Source: Falsiroseomonas oleicola (GTDB lineage: Bacteria; Pseudomonadota; Alphaproteobacteria; Acetobacterales; Acetobacteraceae). Taken from it: 64,000 nt of DNA. This document shows, one piece after another, positions 8,470 to 17,898 of the stretch. Every line of letters starts with the position of its first letter. Position 1 is the stretch's first letter. The DNA is taken from NCBI RefSeq assembly GCF_019029495.1, contig NZ_JAERQM010000007.1, positions 228,180-292,179 on the forward strand, in the 5' to 3' direction. The position numbers and the translations under genes were made by a program. The notes beneath the pieces are model-generated. The model was given only the letters and a program-made list of their open reading frames with translations, did no database searches and was not told where the DNA came from.

Positions 8470-8910
8470 ATGTCAATCCAGGATGCACGGGAGGCGACCA
8501 TGTTGGGGCGCCGGACGGATGGAACGCCGGTGCGCCGGCCGCTTTCGCCGCATCTGCAGGTCTACGACATGATGCAGATGAGCAGCGCGATCTCCATCAC
8601 CCATCGCGCCACCGGCATCATCTGGACCGGCGGCGCCGCCGTGATGGTCTGGTGGCTGGTCGCCGCCGCCTCCGGCCCCGAGGCCTTCGACAGGGTGCAG
8701 TGGTTCCTGGGCTCCTTCCTCGGCATCATCATGCTGATGGGGCTGACCGCCGCGGCCTGGTTCCACACCCTGTCCGGCCTGCGCCACCTGGTCTGGGATG
8801 CGGGCCATGGCTACGACATCCCGACCATGTACAAGTCCGGCCATGCCGTGCTGATCGGCACCGCGGTGCTGACGGCGCTGACCTGGCTCGCTTTGCTGCT
8901 GTCCTGGTAA
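8470..8910 (+). CDS. sdhC: Succinate dehydrogenase cytochrome b556 subunit
   Basis: 146-residue membrane anchor of complex II. It carries the family motifs RPLSPHLQVY and SSAISITHRATG, three hydrophobic helices, and HTLSGLRHLVWD, whose His residues lie where haem b ligands and the quinone site occur in SdhC. The start at 8470 (MSIQDAREATML) follows GAGGAG at good spacing; an upstream in-frame Met at 8422 lacks a comparable site. It is the first gene of the sdhCDAB operon, with sdhD 11 bp downstream. Confidence 0.94.
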   Translation: MSIQDAREATMLGRRTDGTPVRRPLSPHLQVYDMMQMSSAISITHRATGIIWTGGAAVMVWWLVAAASGPEAFDRVQWFLGSFLGIIMLMGLTAAAWFHTLSGLRHLVWDAGHGYDIPTMYKSGHAVLIGTAVLTALTWLALLLSW

Positions 8911-8921
8911 GGAGCGAGAAG

Positions 8922-9329
8922 ATGGCCAACCCCGCCGGCGAAGCCGCCCGTCCGACCATCCTCCGCACGCCGCTCGGCCGCGTGCGCGGTTCCGGTTCCG
9001 CCAAATCCGGCACGCATCACTGGTGGATGCAGCGCGTCACCTCCATCGCGCTGCTGCCGCTGACCATCTGGTTCATCGTCGCCCTCGCCACCTCCGCCGG
9101 CATGACCCATGCGGAAGCGGTGGCCTGGATCGGCCACCCTTTCAATGCCGTGCTGCTGCTGGCGCTGATCGGCCTGACCTTCCACCACGCCGCCGCCGGC
9201 CTCCAGGTGGTGCTGGAGGACTACGCCAAGCCGGAATGGGTGAAGATCACCAGCGTGCTCGCGGTGAAGGCGGTCTGCACGCTGCTGGCCCTGGCCGCCG
9301 CGCTGGCCGTGATTCGCCTTGCGGTCTGA
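8922..9329 (+). CDS. sdhD: Succinate dehydrogenase hydrophobic membrane anchor subunit
   Basis: 135 residues with three predicted TM helices. It contains SGTHHWWMQRVTSIALLPL and the haem/quinone-side HHAAAGLQVVLEDYAK block seen in alphaproteobacterial SdhD. AGGAGCGAGAAG before the ATG is a good ribosome binding site. It forms the haem b membrane domain with SdhC, anchors SdhAB to the inner membrane and passes electrons to ubiquinone. Confidence 0.93.
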   Translation: MANPAGEAARPTILRTPLGRVRGSGSAKSGTHHWWMQRVTSIALLPLTIWFIVALATSAGMTHAEAVAWIGHPFNAVLLLALIGLTFHHAAAGLQVVLEDYAKPEWVKITSVLAVKAVCTLLALAAALAVIRLAV

Positions 9330-9402
9330 GACCGCGCACCAAACTCGGTAGCACCACGGCGCGGGCCATTTCGCCCCGCCACACGGATGGACGGCAGATC
9401 AG

Positions 9403-11220
9403 ATGAACGCCATCTCCAAGCCCGCGATCGGCGGCGGAGCCTATCGGATCGTTGACCACACCTATGATGTGGTTGTGGTCGGCGCGGGCGGCGCGGGGTT
9501 GCGCGCCACCTTCGGCATGGGGGCCTCCGGCCTCAAGACCGCCTGCATCACCAAGGTCTTCCCGACCCGCAGCCACACCGTGGCGGCCCAGGGCGGCGTC
9601 GGCGCCGCGCTCGGCAATATGGGCGAGGATGACTGGCGCTGGCACATGTACGACACCGTGAAGGGGTCGGACTGGCTGGGCGACCAGGACGCCATCGAAT
9701 ATATGTGCCGCGAGGCGATCCCCGCGATCATCGAGCTGGAGCACTACGGCGTTCCGTTCAGCCGCACCGAGGATGGCAAGATCTACCAGCGCCCCTTCGG
9801 CGGGCACATGCAGGACTACGGCAAGACGCCGGCGATGCGCGCCTGCGCCGCCGCCGACCGCACCGGCCACGCCATCCTGCACACGCTGTACCAGCAGGCG
9901 CTGAAGGCCAATTGCGAGTTCTTCGTCGAATACATCGCGCTCGACCTCATCATGGATGATGAGGGCGTCTGCCGCGGCGTGACCGCCTGGAACCTGGAAG
10001 ACGGCAGCCTGCACCGCTTCCGCGCGCAGAGCGTGGTGATGGCGACCGGCGGCTATGGCCGCGCCTATTTCTCCTGCACCTCCGCCCATACCTGCACCGG
10101 CGACGGCGGCGGCATGATCCTGCGGGCGGGCCTGCCGCTGCAGGACAATGAATTCGTGCAGTTCCACCCGACCGGCATCTACGGCTCCGGCTGCCTGGTG
10201 ACGGAGGGTGCGCGCGGCGAGGGCGGCTACCTGACGAACTCGGAGGGCGAGCGCTTCATGGAGCGCTACGCGCCGACGGCGAAGGACCTTGCGTCGCGCG
10301 ACGTCGTCTCCCGCGCCATGTCGGTGGAAATCCGCGAAGGCCGCGGCGTCGGCCCGCTGAAGGACCATATCCACCTGCACCTGGAACACCTCGGCGGCGA
10401 TCTTCTCCACGAGCGCCTTCCTGGCATCTCGGAGACGGCAAAAATCTTCGCGGGCGTGGATGTGACGAAGGAGCCGATCCCGATGCTGCCGACCGTCCAT
10501 TACAACATGGGCGGCATCCCGACGAACATCCACACGGAAGTCCTGAACCCCACGGCGCAGGACCAGGACCGGGTGGTGCGCGGGCTGATGGCGGTGGGCG
10601 AGGCGGCCTGCGTCTCCGTGCACGGCGCCAACCGCCTCGGCACCAACTCCCTGCTCGATCTGGTCGTGTTCGGCCGGGCCGCGGCGCATCGCGCGGCGGA
10701 GACCATCAAGCCGGGCGCCAGCCAGGCGCCGCTGCCGCCGGGCGCGGGCGAGTCCAGCTGGGCGCGCTTCGACAAGGTGCGCAACGCGAAGGGCTCCTCC
10801 ACCGTCTCCGATGTCCGCCTGCAGATGCAGCGCACGATGCAGGAACATGCGGCGGTGTTCCGCACCAGCGACCTGCTGCGCGAAGGCGTGGCGAAGATGG
10901 GCAAGGTCGCGGCGAGCTATGACGACATCAAGATCGCCGACCGCAGCCTGATCTGGAACAGCGACCTGGTCGAGGCGCTGGAGTTGGACAACCTGATCGG
11001 CAATGCGCTGACCACGATCCACGGCGCCGAGGCGCGCAAGGAAAGCCGCGGCGCGCATGCGCATGAGGATTTCCCGGACCGCGACGATGCCAACTGGATG
11101 AAGCACACCCTCGCCTGGGTGGATGACAAGCGGAACGTCAAGCTGGACTACCGGGACGTGAAGATGCGGACCCTCACCAACGAGGTCCAGGTCTTCCCGC
11201 CCAAGGCCCGCGTGTACTAG
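9403..11220 (+). CDS. sdhA: Succinate dehydrogenase flavoprotein subunit
   Basis: 605 residues, the usual SdhA length. It has the dinucleotide-binding [12 protein letters not shown] (about 24-35) and the covalent FAD attachment motif [10 protein letters not shown] with His58. The HPTGIYGSG and TEGARGEGG catalytic blocks follow, the latter with the proton-transfer Arg, and then a C-terminal helical domain. It oxidises succinate to fumarate in the TCA cycle on the cytoplasmic face and transfers electrons to SdhB. Third gene of sdhCDAB, with sdhB 17 bp downstream. Confidence 0.97.
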   Translation: MNAISKPAIGGGAYRIVDHTYDVVVVGAGGAGLRATFGMGASGLKTACITKVFPTRSHTVAAQGGVGAALGNMGEDDWRWHMYDTVKGSDWLGDQDAIEYMCREAIPAIIELEHYGVPFSRTEDGKIYQRPFGGHMQDYGKTPAMRACAAADRTGHAILHTLYQQALKANCEFFVEYIALDLIMDDEGVCRGVTAWNLEDGSLHRFRAQSVVMATGGYGRAYFSCTSAHTCTGDGGGMILRAGLPLQDNEFVQFHPTGIYGSGCLVTEGARGEGGYLTNSEGERFMERYAPTAKDLASRDVVSRAMSVEIREGRGVGPLKDHIHLHLEHLGGDLLHERLPGISETAKIFAGVDVTKEPIPMLPTVHYNMGGIPTNIHTEVLNPTAQDQDRVVRGLMAVGEAACVSVHGANRLGTNSLLDLVVFGRAAAHRAAETIKPGASQAPLPPGAGESSWARFDKVRNAKGSSTVSDVRLQMQRTMQEHAAVFRTSDLLREGVAKMGKVAASYDDIKIADRSLIWNSDLVEALELDNLIGNALTTIHGAEARKESRGAHAHEDFPDRDDANWMKHTLAWVDDKRNVKLDYRDVKMRTLTNEVQVFPPKARVY

Positions 11221-11237
11221 GAGCCCCGATCAGAGCC

Positions 11238-12020
11238 ATGGCCACCTTCACGCTGCCGAAGAACTCCACGATCTCCAAGGGCAAGCACTTTCCCGCGCCG
11301 GCCGGCGCGACGAAGGTGCGGTCCTTCAAGATCTATCGCTGGGACCCCGATTCCGGCGAGAATCCGCGCACCGATACCTATGACATCGACCTCGACCAGT
11401 GCGGGCCGATGGTTCTCGACGCCCTCATCAAGATCAAGAACGAGGTCGACAGCACGCTGACCTTCCGGCGTTCGTGCCGGGAGGGCATCTGCGGCTCCTG
11501 CTCGATGAACATCGACGGGCTGAACACGCTGGCCTGCCTGAAGCCGATCGAGGATGTGAAGGCGGAGGTCCGCATCCATCCGCTGCCGCATATGCCGGTG
11601 GTGAAGGACCTGGTGCCCGACCTGTCGCAGGTCTACGCCCAGCTTCGCTCCGTCGAGCCCTGGCTGAAGGCCGATACGCCCCCGCCGCCGGATGGCGAGC
11701 GCCTCCAGTCGAAGGAGGAGCGCGCCAAACTCGACGGGCTGTGGGAGTGCATCCTGTGCTTCTGCTGCTCCACCGCCTGCCCCTCCTATTGGTGGAATGG
11801 CGACCGCTATCTCGGCCCGGCCGTGCTGCTCCAGGCCTATCGCTGGATCGCCGACTCGCGCGACGAGCACACCGGTGAGCGGCTGGATGCGCTGGAGGAT
11901 CCCTTCAAGCTCTATCGCTGCCACACCATCATGAACTGCACCCGGACCTGCCCGAAGGGCCTGAACCCGGCGCAGGCCATCGGCGACATCAAGAAGATGC
12001 TGGCCGAACGGGTGGTGTGA
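11238..12020 (+). CDS. sdhB: Succinate dehydrogenase iron-sulfur subunit
   Basis: 260 residues. The N-terminal plant-type ferredoxin domain has [15 protein letters not shown], the [2Fe-2S] ligands with a distal Cys. The C-terminal domain has [12 protein letters not shown] and [17 protein letters not shown] for the [4Fe-4S] and [3Fe-4S] clusters. It is the electron wire from FAD to quinone. Last gene of the sdh operon; the DUF4149 gene follows after 60 bp and may be read through. Confidence 0.97.
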   Translation: MATFTLPKNSTISKGKHFPAPAGATKVRSFKIYRWDPDSGENPRTDTYDIDLDQCGPMVLDALIKIKNEVDSTLTFRRSCREGICGSCSMNIDGLNTLACLKPIEDVKAEVRIHPLPHMPVVKDLVPDLSQVYAQLRSVEPWLKADTPPPPDGERLQSKEERAKLDGLWECILCFCCSTACPSYWWNGDRYLGPAVLLQAYRWIADSRDEHTGERLDALEDPFKLYRCHTIMNCTRTCPKGLNPAQAIGDIKKMLAERVV

Positions 12021-12080
12021 CCCGGACGGCCTGGGTGAGGGGGCTTTGCAGCTTCGCAATGCCTCCCACATCCAGCCGGC

Positions 12081-12500
12081 ATGACTGCCCTTCTCCTCAT
12101 CGCGCTGTTCGCCACGGCGCTTCTGTTCGGCGGCATGGCCTTCTTCGCCGCCGTCCTGGCGCCGCTGGTGTTCCGGCTGCTGCCGGCCGAACAGGCCGGG
12201 CATTTCCTGCGCGGGATCTTCCCCCGCTACTACCTCTGGGTGCTTGGCACCTCCGCCGCCGCCTGCGTGGCGTTGTTTCCCCTCTCCAAGCTCGATTCCG
12301 GGATCATGGCGGCGATCGCCGCCCTGACATTCTGGCTGCGCCAGGTGCTGATGCCGCGCATCAATGCCCTGTCCGACCGCGCCAAGGCCGGCGATGCCGA
12401 GGCCGCGCGCGGCTTCGCCTTCACCCACCGCCTGTCCGTAGCCGCGAACCTGCTGCAGCTGGTGGCGGCCGGGGCCGTGCTGGCCGGCTTTCTGACCTGA
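12081..12500 (+). CDS. DUF4149 domain membrane protein
   Basis: 139 residues with four hydrophobic segments. It has the pattern of DUF4149/TMEM205-like proteins: FGGMAFFAAVLAPLVFRLLP near the N-terminus, FLRGIFPRYY, then LRQVLMPRINALSDRA and FTHRLSVAANLLQL. Function unknown, inner membrane. The position after sdhB is a common alphaproteobacterial arrangement, but no mechanistic link is established. Confidence 0.85.
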   Translation: MTALLLIALFATALLFGGMAFFAAVLAPLVFRLLPAEQAGHFLRGIFPRYYLWVLGTSAAACVALFPLSKLDSGIMAAIAALTFWLRQVLMPRINALSDRAKAGDAEAARGFAFTHRLSVAANLLQLVAAGAVLAGFLT

Positions 12501-12638
12501 AGCAGCCGCGCCGCCAGGATCGGTCCCCCGGCGCCGAAATTTCGTAGCAAAGCACCACTTTCCGGCCGCTCTGGGATGGATTACTGCTGCTGCCAGAAGC
12601 GGGACCGTGCCCGCGCGCCCGATCCGGGAGGAAGTTCC

Positions 12639-13727
12639 ATGAACCGCCGTGCCATGCTGGGCGCCGCCGCCGCGGCCGCGCCCCTCGCCCTTGCCACCCC
12701 TGCTCTGGCCCAGGCCAATCCGGAGGTGCGCTGGCGCGCCGCCTCCTCCTTCCCCCGCGTCTTCGATGTGCTCTATGGCACCTTCGAGAAGGTGGCCGCC
12801 CGCGTCGCGCAGCTGACGGAGGGCAAGTTCCGCATCCAGACCTTCCCGGCCGGCGAGATCGTCGGCGGGCTGCAGGTGCTGGATGCCGTGCAGGCCGGCA
12901 CCATCGAGGCCGGCCACACCGCCTCCTACTACTACATCGGCAAGGAGCCGGCCTTCGCGCCCTTCACCGCCATGTGCTTCGGGTTGAACACCCGCCAGAT
13001 GACGTCCTGGTTCCGCTATGGTGGCGGCAATGAACTGGCGGCGGAGCTGTTCCGTGACTACAACATCCACGGCATCACCTGCGGCGATACCGGCGCGCAG
13101 ATGGGTGGCTGGTTCCGCAACGAGATCACCGGCGTCGAGCAGCTTCGCGGCCTGAAGTTCCGCATCACGGGTCTCGCCGGGCAGCTCTTCACCCGCCTCG
13201 GCGCCGCGCCGACGCTGATCGCCCCGGCGGATATCTATCCCTCGCTGGAGCGCGGCGTGATCGATGCGGCGGAATTCGTCGGCCCGCATGACGATGAGCG
13301 TGCCAACTACGTCCGCGTCGCCCGCTACTACTACGCCCCGGGCTTCTGGGAGCCGGGCGCGCGGCTGCACTTCATGTCGAATGCGCGCGCCTGGGCCGCC
13401 CTGCCGGACCAGTACAAGGCGGCGCTGGAAGTGGCCTGCGGCGAGGCGGATGCGGATATGACCGCGCGCTACGACTTCATGAACCCGCAGGCGCTGCGCC
13501 GCCTGGTCGCCGCCGGCGCCCAGCTCCGCTTCTGGCCGCGCCCGGTGCTGGAAGCCGCCTGGAAGGCGAATGAGGAGATGAACGCCGACCTCGCCCGCGG
13601 CAATCCGCGCTTCGCCAAGATCATGGAAAGCTACGGCCGCTTCCGGACGGAGCAGTTCCAGTGGTTCCGCATCGCCGAGAACAGCTACGACAATTTTGCT
13701 TTCTCTGCCGCCCAGACGGTGCGCTGA
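12639..13727 (+). CDS. DctP/TakP-type TRAP transporter solute-binding protein (orphan)
   Basis: 362 residues. A twin-Arg-like or Sec signal peptide (MNRRAMLGAAAAAAPLALA, cleavage near residue 26) is followed by the DctP fold, with VRWRAASSFPRVFDVLYGTF and FPAGEIVGGLQVLDAVQAGT. The FRITGLAGQLFTRLGAAPT stretch and the QMGGWFRNEI segment resemble the TakP (2-oxo-acid) subgroup. GGGAGGAAG precedes the Met at 12639, which is preferred over the upstream Met at 12576. No TRAP membrane subunits are adjacent, so this is a second orphan binding protein, of a different family from the TAXI one at 3.6 kb. The substrate is an inference. Confidence 0.9.
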   Translation: MNRRAMLGAAAAAAPLALATPALAQANPEVRWRAASSFPRVFDVLYGTFEKVAARVAQLTEGKFRIQTFPAGEIVGGLQVLDAVQAGTIEAGHTASYYYIGKEPAFAPFTAMCFGLNTRQMTSWFRYGGGNELAAELFRDYNIHGITCGDTGAQMGGWFRNEITGVEQLRGLKFRITGLAGQLFTRLGAAPTLIAPADIYPSLERGVIDAAEFVGPHDDERANYVRVARYYYAPGFWEPGARLHFMSNARAWAALPDQYKAALEVACGEADADMTARYDFMNPQALRRLVAAGAQLRFWPRPVLEAAWKANEEMNADLARGNPRFAKIMESYGRFRTEQFQWFRIAENSYDNFAFSAAQTVR

Positions 13728-13748
13728 GGGGTAAAATCGCGGCCATCC

Positions 13749-13789
13749 GCAGTGGCGGGCCGCGCTGGCTATGGGCGGCGCGCCACTGC
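13749..13789. other. Large imperfect hairpin between the dctP-like gene and uppP
   Basis: The arms GCAGTGGCG (13749-13757) and CGCCACTGC (13781-13789) pair perfectly, and the stem can be extended inward with GGCCGC/GCGGC. No T tract follows, so it may be a transcript-stabilising hairpin or a weak terminator. Confidence 0.5.
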
Positions 13790-13830
13790 CTGCCCTATAG
13801 CCTGCGCGAACCGACACGGATGACGCGCTG

Positions 13831-14634
13831 ATGGATCTCGGTACGCTGCTGTCTGCCCTGGCCATGGGCGTGGTCGAGGGCGCGACCGAGTTCCTGCCGA
13901 TCTCCTCCACCGGTCACCTGATCCTGCTGGGGGAGATGATCGGCTTCCAGGGCCCGCCCGGCAAAACCTTCGAGATCTGCATCCAGCTCGGCGCCGTTCT
14001 GGCCGTGATCGTGCTGTTCCGCGCCACGCTGTGGCGGCTGGCCACCTTGGCCTGGCGGCCGGGGCCGGAACGCTTCTACGCCCAGAACCTGATCCTGGCC
14101 TTCCTGCCCGCCGCGTTCCTCGGCGCCAGCTTCCACGGCACCATCACACGGCTGCTGTTCAGCCCCTGGGTGGTGTGCTTCGCGCTGATCCTGGGCGGCA
14201 TCGTCATCATCGCCATCGAGCGCTGGCGGCCGGAGCCTTCCATCCATTCGGTCCCGCAGATGGGGCCACTGGCGGCGCTGCTGATCGGCTTCGGCCAGGC
14301 GCTGGCGATGATCCCCGGCACATCCCGCTCCGGCGCCACCATCATCACGGCCTTGCTCGTGGGGGTGGAACGGCGGACGGCGGCGGAGTTCAGCTTCGTG
14401 CTGGCGATCCCGACCATGATCGCCGCCACCGCCTACAGCCTGTACAAGGCGCGGGCGGAGCTGGACATGTCCGATCTGGGCCAGATCGGCATCGGCTTCG
14501 TCACCGCCTTCGTGGTGGCGCTGGTGGTGGTGCGCTGGCTGATGCAGGTGATCTCCCGCATCGGCTTCACGCCCTTCGGCTGGTACCGCATCGCGCTGGG
14601 CACCGCGATGCTGGCCTTCCTGGTCCTGCGCTGA
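13831..14634 (+). CDS. uppP: Undecaprenyl-diphosphatase
   Basis: 267-residue polytopic inner-membrane enzyme (BacA/UppP). It removes one phosphate from undecaprenyl diphosphate, recycling the lipid carrier for peptidoglycan and surface glycans. Both family signatures are present: EGATEFLPISSTGHL (about 16-30) and PGTSRSGATI (about 160-170), which supply the catalytic Glu, Ser and Arg residues. Seven to eight hydrophobic segments. Monocistronic, converging on the response regulator. Confidence 0.95.
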   Translation: MDLGTLLSALAMGVVEGATEFLPISSTGHLILLGEMIGFQGPPGKTFEICIQLGAVLAVIVLFRATLWRLATLAWRPGPERFYAQNLILAFLPAAFLGASFHGTITRLLFSPWVVCFALILGGIVIIAIERWRPEPSIHSVPQMGPLAALLIGFGQALAMIPGTSRSGATIITALLVGVERRTAAEFSFVLAIPTMIAATAYSLYKARAELDMSDLGQIGIGFVTAFVVALVVVRWLMQVISRIGFTPFGWYRIALGTAMLAFLVLR

Positions 14635-14655
14635 CGCGGCTCAGGCCGCCCCGAT

Positions 14656-15375
14656 TCAGGCCGCCTGGGCGCGGCCCGCGGTCGGGTCCAGCCGGTAGCC
14701 GCCACCCTCGGTCACCAGCAGCCGGGCATTGCCGGGATCGGGCTCGATCTTCTGGCGCAGGCGGTAGATATGGGTCTCCAGCGTATGGGTGGTGACCGCG
14801 CTGTTGTAGCCCCAGACCTCGTTCAGCAGGATCTGCCGCCCGACCGGCCGGCCATTGGCGCGGTAGAGATACTTCAGGATGGCGGCTTCCTTCTCCGTCA
14901 GCCGGATCTTCCGGTTGCGCGCCGCATCCAGCAGAAGCTTGGCGGAGGGGCGGAAGGTGTAGGGGCCGACGCTGAAGACCGCGTCCTCGGAATTGTCGAA
15001 CACGCGAAGTTGCGCGCGCAGCCGCGCCATCAGTTCCGAGACGCGGAACGGCTTGGCGATGTAGTCATTGGCGCCCGAATCCAGTCCCCGGATGATGTCC
15101 TGCTCGCCATCGGCGCCGGTCAGCATCAGGATCGGCATGCGCAGCCCCTGCTTGCGCAGCTTCGCGCACAGATCACGCCCGTCGCCATCGGGCAGGCCGA
15201 TGTCGAGCACGATCGCGTCGAACCGCGCATCCTCCGCGCTGAGGTGCGCCAGGGCTTCGGCTGTGGTTCCGGCTTCGGTGGCGGCGAACTCGCCGTCATG
15301 CGCCAGTTGCTCCGCCAGCGTCTGCCGAAGGGCTTCGTCGTCATCCACGACGAGGACGGGGCGAGGACCGGCCAT
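14656..15375 (-). CDS. OmpR/PhoB-family response regulator
   Basis: 239 residues from Met at 15375, chosen because GGGAG lies six bases upstream; a second Met at 15387 is in frame. The N-terminal receiver has acidic DDD (11-13), phospho-acceptor D58 in VLDIGLPDGDG, a TGA switch residue and the KPF lysine. The C-terminal winged helix shows LTEKEAAILKYLYRANG and VTTHTLETHIYRLRQKIEPD. It is a DNA-binding output regulator. No cognate kinase is adjacent; the hybrid kinase at 54-57 kb is a distant and unproven candidate. Confidence 0.92.
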   Translation of the reverse strand: MAGPRPVLVVDDDEALRQTLAEQLAHDGEFAATEAGTTAEALAHLSAEDARFDAIVLDIGLPDGDGRDLCAKLRKQGLRMPILMLTGADGEQDIIRGLDSGANDYIAKPFRVSELMARLRAQLRVFDNSEDAVFSVGPYTFRPSAKLLLDAARNRKIRLTEKEAAILKYLYRANGRPVGRQILLNEVWGYNSAVTTHTLETHIYRLRQKIEPDPGNARLLVTEGGGYRLDPTAGRAQAA

Positions 15376-15667
15376 GGTAGCTCCCATATCTGTGAGGCAC
15401 CGTCACAACGGAGCCGAGGCGGATCGGTTTCATCGGCCGGTGCCGCTGCCGTGAAGATAGATGGCGGAACGGACCGACCCCGACAAGCGATTTTGCCGAG
15501 GGTCATCGCTGCCAGCAACCCTCGCAGTGCCGCGGTGACGATTTGCAATGCCGCCGCGGGTTCTGCCGGGCGATCCGGTTTTTCTTGTGGCGGCCCCCCC
15601 TTTCAAACGCCTTTGGCGCGCCACATTCGGCTTCGTCAATGGCAGCCTACGGAACGCCAGAACCAGA

Positions 15668-16864
15668 ATGAGCAACATGGCCCCCCTCGCTTCGAAGCGC
15701 CCCGCCGGCGCGGATGATGCCGCTCTGCCGGACCTTCGGGTGCAGGCCTTGCGGTCCGTGCACCGCGCCGCCAGCGAGTTGCGGCGCGGCACACCTGTTC
15801 TGCTGACCGGTCCGGAAGGTGCGCTGGTGGTCGCGGCGGCCGAGGTCGTCTCGGCGCGCAGCCTGTTGGAATTGCAGGAGGTGGCGCGCGCCACGCCGGT
15901 GCTGCTGCTGGCGCCGGTCCGGGCGGCGGCGGTCCTGCAGCGGCCCGTGCCGCAGGGCCTCGGCGCGCCCGCCATTGGCACCGGCGCGGCGGAGATGGGA
16001 GCGGTCGCACTGCGCCTGCCGCCTGCCCTGCTCGACCCGGCCGCCTTGAAATCCCTGGCCGATCCGACCGCGGAGCGACTGCTGCCGGAACAGCCGGAGC
16101 GCGCGGCCATGCCGCCATGCGCCCTTCCGGCCATTGCCCTGGCGAAGCTGGCCCGCCTGCTGCCGGCCCTGGTGGTGGCGCCGGCGACGGAGGCCGTTGC
16201 GCGGCGTCTTGGCCTGCTGTCCGTCGCCGCGGCCGATGTGCTCGACTACCCGGTGGCCGCCGCCACCAGCCTGACCCGGGTCGCGGAGGCCCGCGTCCCG
16301 CTGGAGGATGCGCCGGAGGCGCGGATCATCGCCTTCCGCGCCGCCGATGGCGGGATCGAGCATCTGGCCATCCTGGTGGACAGCACCGTGCCGGAACCCG
16401 GCCTGGTGCCGCTGGTGCGGGTGCATTCGGAATGCTTCACCGGCGACCTGCTGGGCAGCCTGCGCTGCGACTGCGGCCCGCAGTTGCGCGGCGCGATCAA
16501 GCGTATGGCCGCCGACCCGGCTGGCGGCGTGCTGCTGTATCTGGCGCAGGAAGGACGTGGCATCGGCCTGGTCAACAAGCTGCGGGCCTATGCCCTGCAG
16601 GATCAGGGGCTCGATACGCTCGATGCCAACCGGGCGCTGGGCTATGGCGCGGATGAGCGGAATTTCTGGGTGGCGGCCGAAATGCTGCGCGCCGTGGGCG
16701 TGGGGCGGGTGCGGCTGCTGACCAACAATCCGGACAAGATCGCCGGCCTCACCGCCTGCGGCATCGAGGTGGAGGGCCGGGAGGCCCATCAATTCGACGC
16801 GAACGGTGTGAATGACGGCTATCTGGAGACCAAGGCCCGCCGCTTCGGCCATCTGCTGACCTGA
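15668..16864 (+). CDS. ribA: GTP cyclohydrolase II with extra N-terminal domain
   Basis: 398 residues. The C-terminal ~200 residues are a complete GTP cyclohydrolase II: zinc-binding CFTGDLLGSLRCDCG, the QEGRGIGL catalytic loop, DANRALGYGADERNF and LLTNNPDKIAGL. It opens GTP to start riboflavin synthesis. The N-terminal ~190 residues sit where RibB occurs in bifunctional RibBA proteins but lack a recognisable RibB active site (no DDxxRENE-type acidic motif). They are Ala/Leu-rich and look like a degenerate or unrelated domain. Start at 15668 (MSNMAPLASK); the upstream in-frame extension to 15548 is atypical. Activity should be cyclohydrolase only. Confidence 0.9.
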   Translation: MSNMAPLASKRPAGADDAALPDLRVQALRSVHRAASELRRGTPVLLTGPEGALVVAAAEVVSARSLLELQEVARATPVLLLAPVRAAAVLQRPVPQGLGAPAIGTGAAEMGAVALRLPPALLDPAALKSLADPTAERLLPEQPERAAMPPCALPAIALAKLARLLPALVVAPATEAVARRLGLLSVAAADVLDYPVAAATSLTRVAEARVPLEDAPEARIIAFRAADGGIEHLAILVDSTVPEPGLVPLVRVHSECFTGDLLGSLRCDCGPQLRGAIKRMAADPAGGVLLYLAQEGRGIGLVNKLRAYALQDQGLDTLDANRALGYGADERNFWVAAEMLRAVGVGRVRLLTNNPDKIAGLTACGIEVEGREAHQFDANGVNDGYLETKARRFGHLLT

Positions 16865-16950
16865 CCTCGGGCGCGGCACGGTGCTTGCGGCACGGTGCTT
16901 GCTGGGCTTCGCGTGAACCTGCTTCGCGCGACCTCGAAGGATCGGCCGCC

Positions 16951-17313
16951 ATGACCGTCACCCCCCTCGCCACCTCGCCGCCCACCACGCGATCCGCCGC
17001 CGCCCGCCCTGCGGCCGAGCAGGATATCCTGCCCCGCCTGGGGCCCGATGAACATGTCCCGGTGCCCAGCACGCTGAGCTTCCAGGAGATGCTCAATGCC
17101 CTGAACCCCCTGCAGCATCTGCCCGTGGTCGGCACGATCTACCGGGCCGTGACGGGGGAACAGGTCAATCCAGCCCTGCGCGTGCTGGGCGCGGGCGTCC
17201 TGGGTGGGCCCATCGGCATGCTCTCCACCGCGGTCTTCGCGGCGCTGGAGGAATTCACCGCCGCCAATCGCAGCCCCGCCCAGGGCGCTACGGAGACCTC
17301 TCGCATTGGATGA
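16951..17313 (+). CDS. Small hypothetical protein coupled to the L,D-transpeptidase-like gene
   Basis: 120 residues starting MTVTPLATSPPTTRS. The N-terminal third is Pro/Thr/Ala-rich. The rest contains SFQEMLNALNPLQHLPVVGTIYRAVTGEQVNPALRVLGAG, reminiscent of small alphaproteobacterial proteins of unknown function, and a hydrophobic GVLGGPIGMLSTAVFAALEEF segment. Its stop overlaps the proposed TTG start of the next gene, implying translational coupling. The upstream gap has a 14-bp tandem duplication, GCGGCACGGTGCTT twice. Confidence 0.7.
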   Translation: MTVTPLATSPPTTRSAAARPAAEQDILPRLGPDEHVPVPSTLSFQEMLNALNPLQHLPVVGTIYRAVTGEQVNPALRVLGAGVLGGPIGMLSTAVFAALEEFTAANRSPAQGATETSRIG

Positions 17314-17812
17314 CGCCGGCTGGGCCGTGGTGACGCCGGAAGGCCATTTCCGGTTCGAGGGACAGACGCTGCGCTGCGCGCTCGGCAAGGGCGGCGTGGT
17401 GCCGGCCACCCGCAAGCAGGAAGGCGATGGCGCGACGCCGGCGGCGCGGCTGCCCCTGCGCCGCGTGCTCTACCGCGCCGATCGTGGCCCGGCGCCGGCC
17501 TGCGCCGTGGCGGTGGAGCCGCTGGACCCGGCCGATGGCTGGTGCGACGACGCCGCCGACCGCGCCTATAACCGCCCGGTGCGCCTGCCCTTCAGTGGGC
17601 GGCATGAGGTGCTGTGGCGCGACGATGCGGTCTATGACGTGATCGGCGTGCTGGGCTGGAATGACGAGCCGGTGGAGCGCGGCCGCGGCAGCGCCATCTT
17701 CCTGCATCTCGCCCGCCCGGATTTTTCCCCGACCGAGGGCTGTGTCGCGCTGGAGGGGCGGGACCTGCGGGCCGTGCTGGCGCGCGGCCTGCGGGGAATC
17801 GCGGTCCTGTAG
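17306..17812 (+). CDS. L,D-transpeptidase (YkuD)-like protein
   Basis: 168 residues from TTG at 17306, which has GGAG ten bases upstream and overlaps the preceding stop. Nearby GTG codons at 17327 and 17330 are alternatives. The C-terminal half has the YkuD active-site pattern, AIFLHLARPDFSPTEGCVAL, with His and the SxGC-like TEGC cysteine; the middle has the GKGGV and RPVRLPF blocks. No signal peptide is evident at this start, unusual for a periplasmic cross-linking enzyme. It belongs to the short proteobacterial YkuD-domain group, so its role in peptidoglycan remodelling is inferred. Confidence 0.8.
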   Translation: MDDAGWAVVTPEGHFRFEGQTLRCALGKGGVVPATRKQEGDGATPAARLPLRRVLYRADRGPAPACAVAVEPLDPADGWCDDAADRAYNRPVRLPFSGRHEVLWRDDAVYDVIGVLGWNDEPVERGRGSAIFLHLARPDFSPTEGCVALEGRDLRAVLARGLRGIAVL

Positions 17813-17898
17813 CGCCCCCTGCTCGCGGACAGGTGAAGATCGCCGCTGCGACCCCCGGCCATCCCAGACTTTGTCATCGGGATGGGGCAGGGGGTGGC

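Noticed and set aside
11217-13910. 897-codon minus-strand open frame opposite sdhB, DUF4149 and the DctP-like gene
   Set aside because: It spans three well-supported plus-strand genes and has no family motifs. High GC3 in the real genes removes stops on the opposite strand.
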